In this document: piece by piece, positions 6,374 through 8,928 of the stretch
Layout: the number at the start of each line of letters is the position of its first letter
How positions within the stretch are numbered: position 1 is the stretch's first letter
Source: Deltaproteobacteria bacterium
Lineage (GTDB): Bacteria; Myxococcota_A; Polyangia; Polyangiales; Houyiibacteriaceae
Assembly: GCA_019309605.1 (NCBI GenBank)
Contig: JAFDFW010000098.1
Span: forward strand, 1 to 8,928
Length of the DNA: 8,928 nt
Direction: 5' to 3'
The notes under the pieces: model-generated
What the model was told of the DNA's origin: nothing
Seen by the model: only the letters and a program-made list of their open reading frames with translations
Databases searched by the model: none
Position numbers and translations under genes: made by a program

Positions 6374-7652
6374 CTCGTCGGTAGATCCACCTTCCCGAGG
6401 AGATGCCCCTGGCAAGCCACTTCACGCTGTCGCGAACGCATTCGGAAGCAGACCAAGGTTCTGCGCGCAGTGACGCAGGGTCTCTCGCAAGACATTCCTC
6501 GAAGAATGCTTCGACCTTCGTGGCACGACTATCCCACGTGAGTCCGGCAGCCAGTTCCTGGCACGCGCGCCCCAGCCGTTCCAGTCGGGCCGCGTCTCCG
6601 AGCAGAAGTCGGAGCTGTCGCTCCGCCTCCGCCCCGTTATCGGGGGGGACCAGCCACGCATTGTGGTCGTGCTCGAGAATTTCGGCCGTGTCGGGACTCG
6701 ATGCAGCAAACACGGGGCGGCCCGCGGCCAGATAAAGGAAGAGCTTCAGCGGTAGCACGGTGTTGCCCACCTGTTCGAGGGGAACGGAGCTTGGTGGAAT
6801 CGTCAGAACGTCGGAAGCGTAGAGATACGGCGCAATCGAGGAGGCGGTCTGCCACGGAACCACACGAACGTTGTCCCGCCTCTCAGCCTCGATCTCGATG
6901 GAGCCCCGCCCGGTCGACCCTACGAGTAAGAAAAGCACCTCCGGCATTCGATCCGCGAGATGAAGAAGCACGTCGAGGCCCTTCCTCTCGTTGATCCTAC
7001 CAGCATAGGTGATGATCTGTTTGTCTCGCGGAAGAGCGAGGATCCTCCTCGCTTCGGCCTTCGAAAGCACCGGCTCCATGCGTTTCGGGTCGAACCCATT
7101 GTGCACGACACGAAGCTTCGCTCTCGGCACGCCGAGGCGTCGGTACGATTCGTACGAATAGCGCGAGTGCACGGTCAAGCCTAGAAACCTAGGATGGTTC
7201 ATGAATCGGCGAAAGATCGGTTGAAGTGGCGGAAATTGATCGCCCCATGGACGGTAGTGGTCCATCAACACCGACTGCCCCGCTCGAAGTGCGTGCATGA
7301 CGACGACGGGATGCCGTGTGTAGATGAAGTCTGCCTTGACAAAAAGAGGGTGCTCCGAAAAGTGCCGCGCGTGGTGGATGTGTTGTACGACAATGTTGCG
7401 GGTATTGCTGGGCATCGGCGTGACCTTCAGCGGGGCCTCGATGCCGTAGTAGTGGAGCACATCGCGCTCGAAGCTCGACGACACACTCGGTGGCGCTGGA
7501 ACCGAGAGCGTGACTTGGTGCCCGCGCTTTGCGAGAGCACCTGCGGTGTTTAGCACCACCTCCGCGTCGGCCTGGCTCGAAGGCAGGAGATTCTCATAAC
7601 TGAAGAGAATGCATCGCGGCACGGCAGCGGATTTATCGCGCTCGGAAGCCAC
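6366..7652 (-). CDS. GT4-family glycosyltransferase (GT-B fold), 428 residues
   Basis: A cytoplasmic or membrane-associated transferase that would add a sugar from a nucleotide-sugar donor to a glycan or lipid acceptor. The N-domain covers about residues 12-185 (RCILFSYENLLP, ALAKRGHQVTL near 39-49, FIYTRHP near 109-114). The C-domain starts with VVHNGFDPKRM (182-192) and YAGRINERKGLDVLL (216-230), a clear GT4 landmark. It continues through WQTASSIAPYLYASDV (267-282) to NTVLPLKLFLYLAAGRPVFA (297-316), which replaces the usual E-x7-E helix. The start is GTG 7652; GGAG lies about 13 nt upstream, a weak site. It begins 4 nt after the stop of the MMPL fragment, suggesting cotranscription. The last two or three residues and the stop lie in repeat copy 2, so the natural C-terminus may be lost. 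Codon use is less GC-rich than in the 2.6-3.8 kb block. Confidence 0.85.
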   Translation of the reverse strand: MASERDKSAAVPRCILFSYENLLPSSQADAEVVLNTAGALAKRGHQVTLSVPAPPSVSSSFERDVLHYYGIEAPLKVTPMPSNTRNIVVQHIHHARHFSEHPLFVKADFIYTRHPVVVMHALRAGQSVLMDHYRPWGDQFPPLQPIFRRFMNHPRFLGLTVHSRYSYESYRRLGVPRAKLRVVHNGFDPKRMEPVLSKAEARRILALPRDKQIITYAGRINERKGLDVLLHLADRMPEVLFLLVGSTGRGSIEIEAERRDNVRVVPWQTASSIAPYLYASDVLTIPPSSVPLEQVGNTVLPLKLFLYLAAGRPVFAASSPDTAEILEHDHNAWLVPPDNGAEAERQLRLLLGDAARLERLGRACQELAAGLTWDSRATKVEAFFEECLARDPASLRAEPWSASECVRDSVKWLARGISSGRWIYRRAS

Positions 7653-7656
7653 GGGC

Positions 7657-7971
7657 CTAGGGGCGCTCCGTGATCCGCCTGCGCAGCAAGATTATCACGG
7701 CGGGCATGGTCAGCACTGCCGCAAGCAGACAGGTCACTTCACTTATGGCCATTGCCAGGCCAAACGAATTCATCGCCTGGTTGGCACTGACGTAGAGGGA
7801 GGTGTAACCGACAATAGTGGTCATCGAGCACAAGATCACAGCGCCACCTGAACGACGCACCGCTGAAAGAATCGGATTGGAACTGCCAGCTCGTTGCTCG
7901 AGGCGGTAACGCCGCATGACGTTGATCGAGTAGTCGACACCATTTCCGAATGTTATCGGAAAAGCGACGAA
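7657..7971 (-). pseudogene. RND/MMPL-superfamily exporter, C-terminal fragment (104 residues)
   Basis: The last part of a large multi-spanning exporter of the RND superfamily, MMPL-like lipid/hopanoid type. It begins FVAFPITFGNGVDYSIN, the conserved helix with the GxDY motif. It continues RRYRLEQRAG, then AVRRSGGAVILCSMTTIVGY (38-57), SANQAMNSFGLAMAISE (62-78), and a last helix ending MPAVIILLRR (89-98) before a short basic tail and TAG. Full proteins in this family have about 750-1000 residues, so most of the gene is missing. Homology begins exactly where repeat copy 3 ends. An in-frame ATG inside the repeat (8058) creates a 133-codon chimera with 29 repeat-derived residues. The frame is not conserved in the other repeat copies, so that start is probably accidental. 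The GT4 gene follows after 4 nt. Confidence 0.85.
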
Positions 7972-8076
7972 GCAGATAGCAACTACAACCGCCCTTTGAG
8001 GTTCACGTCCCACGCGACATAACAAGCTAGTACCGCGCAATTCGGCGCTCACCGTCATCCCGATGGGCTAATAGAG
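7972..8076 (+). repeat. Dispersed repeat, copy 3 (long form)
   Basis: Its left extension is identical to copy 2 from GCAGATAGC through CACGCGACATAA. It then has a 6-nt variable core (CAAGCT), AGTACCGCGCAATTCGGCGCTCA, a divergent loop containing CATC-CC-GATG, and the right block ATGGGCTAATAGAG. GCGCTC and GAGCGC can pair around the variable part, just past the right edge. It faces the same way as copies 1 and 2. Its left edge truncates the 5' part of the RND/MMPL gene. Confidence 0.95.
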
Positions 8077-8155
8077 CGCGAGGGAGATGTGGTGATGTTT
8101 CCCTACGGCGATGCGCACGTCATGGGGCTGAGGTTCAGGAACCCGTGCACCGAGC
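8077..8155. other. Short spacer between repeat copy 3 and the SRPBCC gene
   Basis: About 80 bp downstream of the SRPBCC stop. No gene start, repeat or stem-loop followed by a T-run is visible. The 3' end of the SRPBCC gene appears undisturbed, unlike the genes at the left edges of the repeats. Confidence 0.4.
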
Positions 8156-8641
8156 CTAGCGTCTCGCGAGATACGCTCCGAGATTGTCCAGGGCCGAAGC
8201 CCACATCCTGTCCAGGCCCCTCCGAAGAAACGGAGCCGACACTTTGAGAAGCAAGCGACGGTCGGTCGCGAGAACCCAGCGAACCTTGGTTCCATCGCCG
8301 GCATCTTCGAGGAGGGTAGACTCCACCTGCGCGTTTGCGATGGGCAGGGTGGAGCGGTCGATCCGGTACACCCACTCGGACGGCTCGTTCCAGACAAGCA
8401 TCGTTTCCTCGTAGCGCGCGCTCCCCATGTCGGCGATTCGCCGCGAGCCCACCCCGTACGGCGGCTCTCCGAGATAGCTCGCCGAACGAACGCCTGGAAA
8501 CCAGCTCGCCCACGTCGTGGGATCGGAGATGGCGGCCCACACCTGCGCGCGAGGGGCGCGAACCATGCCCTCCATCACGGAGGTCTTTTCGGCGGCGTCC
8601 ATGAAGCCCATATCGACTTCCCGTAGGTCGTACCAACGCAT
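8156..8641 (-). CDS. SRPBCC-family (START/Bet v1-like) ligand-binding protein, 161 residues
   Basis: A small helix-grip fold protein with a hydrophobic cavity, of the polyketide cyclase/dehydrase and lipid transport group. The family hallmark AQVWAAISDPTTWASWFPGV lies at residues 32-51, followed by alternating strands (YGVGSRRIADMG, YEETMLVWNEPSEWVYRID, AQVESTLLED, TKVRWVLATD). The C-terminal helix is amphipathic (FLRRGLDRMWASALDNLGAYLARR). The length is normal and nothing is missing. Two starts are possible. ATG 8641 gives the longest protein but has no ribosome binding site. ATG 8611 (MGFMDAAEK) is preceded by GGGAAG at a suitable distance and may be the real start, giving 151 residues. No ligand can be named. 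The gene stands alone on the minus strand, downstream of an apparently empty region and upstream of repeat copy 3. Confidence 0.8.
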   Translation of the reverse strand: MRWYDLREVDMGFMDAAEKTSVMEGMVRAPRAQVWAAISDPTTWASWFPGVRSASYLGEPPYGVGSRRIADMGSARYEETMLVWNEPSEWVYRIDRSTLPIANAQVESTLLEDAGDGTKVRWVLATDRRLLLKVSAPFLRRGLDRMWASALDNLGAYLARR

Positions 8642-8928
8642 GGGCGGAAGGTAACACGCCGCCCCAGAGCTCCGGACTGACGACGCTCAGCCTCGAACCG
8701 GAAGCCGTCGTTCGGAGTGGCGGACGGCGGCGGCGCGGTGGCGGCCGCCACCCTTGCTCCGCGCTCGTCAGTGGTCGCCCGATGGCCCCCGCCGCGAATA
8801 CGCACGAACTCGGATCTCTTTTAGAGCGCTCGCCCTGGGTCAAGACCCAAGAGCTCGCCAGCTCACGCAACCGCGGCAGCGAGGGACTCGGCGGAAGGCA
8901 TCTCTGCGCCTACTGTGTTCCCCGTGAC
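8642..8928. other. Stretch without a convincing gene at the right edge
   Basis: I see no recognisable coding sequence. The minus frame entering from the right edge ends at a TGA (8863-8865) after 21 residues and could be the tail of a gene outside the window. A plus frame from ATG 8779 stays open to the edge but resembles nothing known. A perfect 6-bp inverted repeat (TGGGTC-AA-GACCCA, 8836-8849) lies between them, without a T-run. Confidence 0.35.

Noticed and set aside
2304..8076. Integron attC sites as an explanation for the three repeats
   Set aside because: No RYYYAAC/GTTRRRY pair in inverted arrangement, the two ends of the repeat are not complementary, and the blocks between them are multi-gene with mixed strands.
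2304..8076. dif/pdif (XerCD) sites
   Set aside because: The left arm and 5-6 nt core are suggestive, but the right half is not an inverted TTATG-type arm.
2304..8076. CRISPR array
   Set aside because: Only three copies, spaced by about 4.0 kb and 1.6 kb of genes, and with internal variation.
8836..8849. Palindrome TGGGTC-AA-GACCCA as a terminator
   Set aside because: The stem is short and no T-tract follows on either strand. An operator cannot be supported either.
8103..8870. 255-codon minus-strand open frame over the SRPBCC gene
   Set aside because: No recognisable domain, and it runs through the SRPBCC gene in another frame. The SRPBCC frame has the family motif.
8863..8928. C-terminal tail of a minus-strand gene entering from the right edge
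   Set aside because: Twenty-two open codons are expected by chance at this GC content and the residues match no known family.

Overview
The window reads as high-GC DNA from a Gram-negative-type bacterium. The sulfatase carries a lipoprotein signal peptide, and the gene set (PaaI-like thioesterase, CDP-alcohol phosphatidyltransferase, 3beta-HSD/epimerase-type SDR, MGDG-synthase-like glycosyltransferase, GT4 glycosyltransferase, RND/MMPL exporter, SRPBCC protein) would suit a large-genome environmental lineage such as Myxococcota or a related group. That assignment is inference only; no taxonomic marker gene is present.

Layout, left to right. (1) 1-1489, minus: a lipoprotein arylsulfatase running off the left edge. 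It is broken by a small frame-changing deletion just before the active-site cysteine motif. (2) 1671-2277, minus: a two-domain hotdog thioesterase that has lost most of its first domain and is frameshifted between domains. (3) 2304-2369: copy 1 of a dispersed repeat, then about 280 bp with no convincing gene. (4) 2649-3750, minus: a very GC-rich block with a CDP-alcohol phosphatidyltransferase and a coupled 47-residue membrane ORF. (5) 3751-4012: a divergent intergenic region holding only the first codons of a second SDR gene. (6) 4013-6299, plus: a tightly overlapping run of CPBP-type membrane protease, SDR and glycosyltransferase fragment, ended by repeat copy 2 (6272-6373). (7) 6366-7971, minus: an RND/MMPL C-terminal fragment followed after 4 nt by a GT4 glycosyltransferase, bounded by repeat copy 3 (7972-8076). 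(8) 8156-8641, minus: an SRPBCC protein, then about 290 bp with nothing convincing.

The intact genes point to envelope lipid and glycolipid chemistry: a phospholipid head-group transferase, an SDR, a diacylglycerol-type glycosyltransferase, a GT4 enzyme and a lipid-exporter-like fragment. They are not one operon, and several members are broken.

The main unexplained structure is the repeat: three direct copies at 2304, 6272 and 7972. Gene homology stops at or close to their left edges, and the missing gene halves do not reappear on the other side. Base composition also changes from block to block. Either an undescribed repeat or recombination site has joined pieces of several loci, or the contig is a chimera assembled through that repeat. 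The sequence alone cannot separate the two, and artefact must be excluded first.
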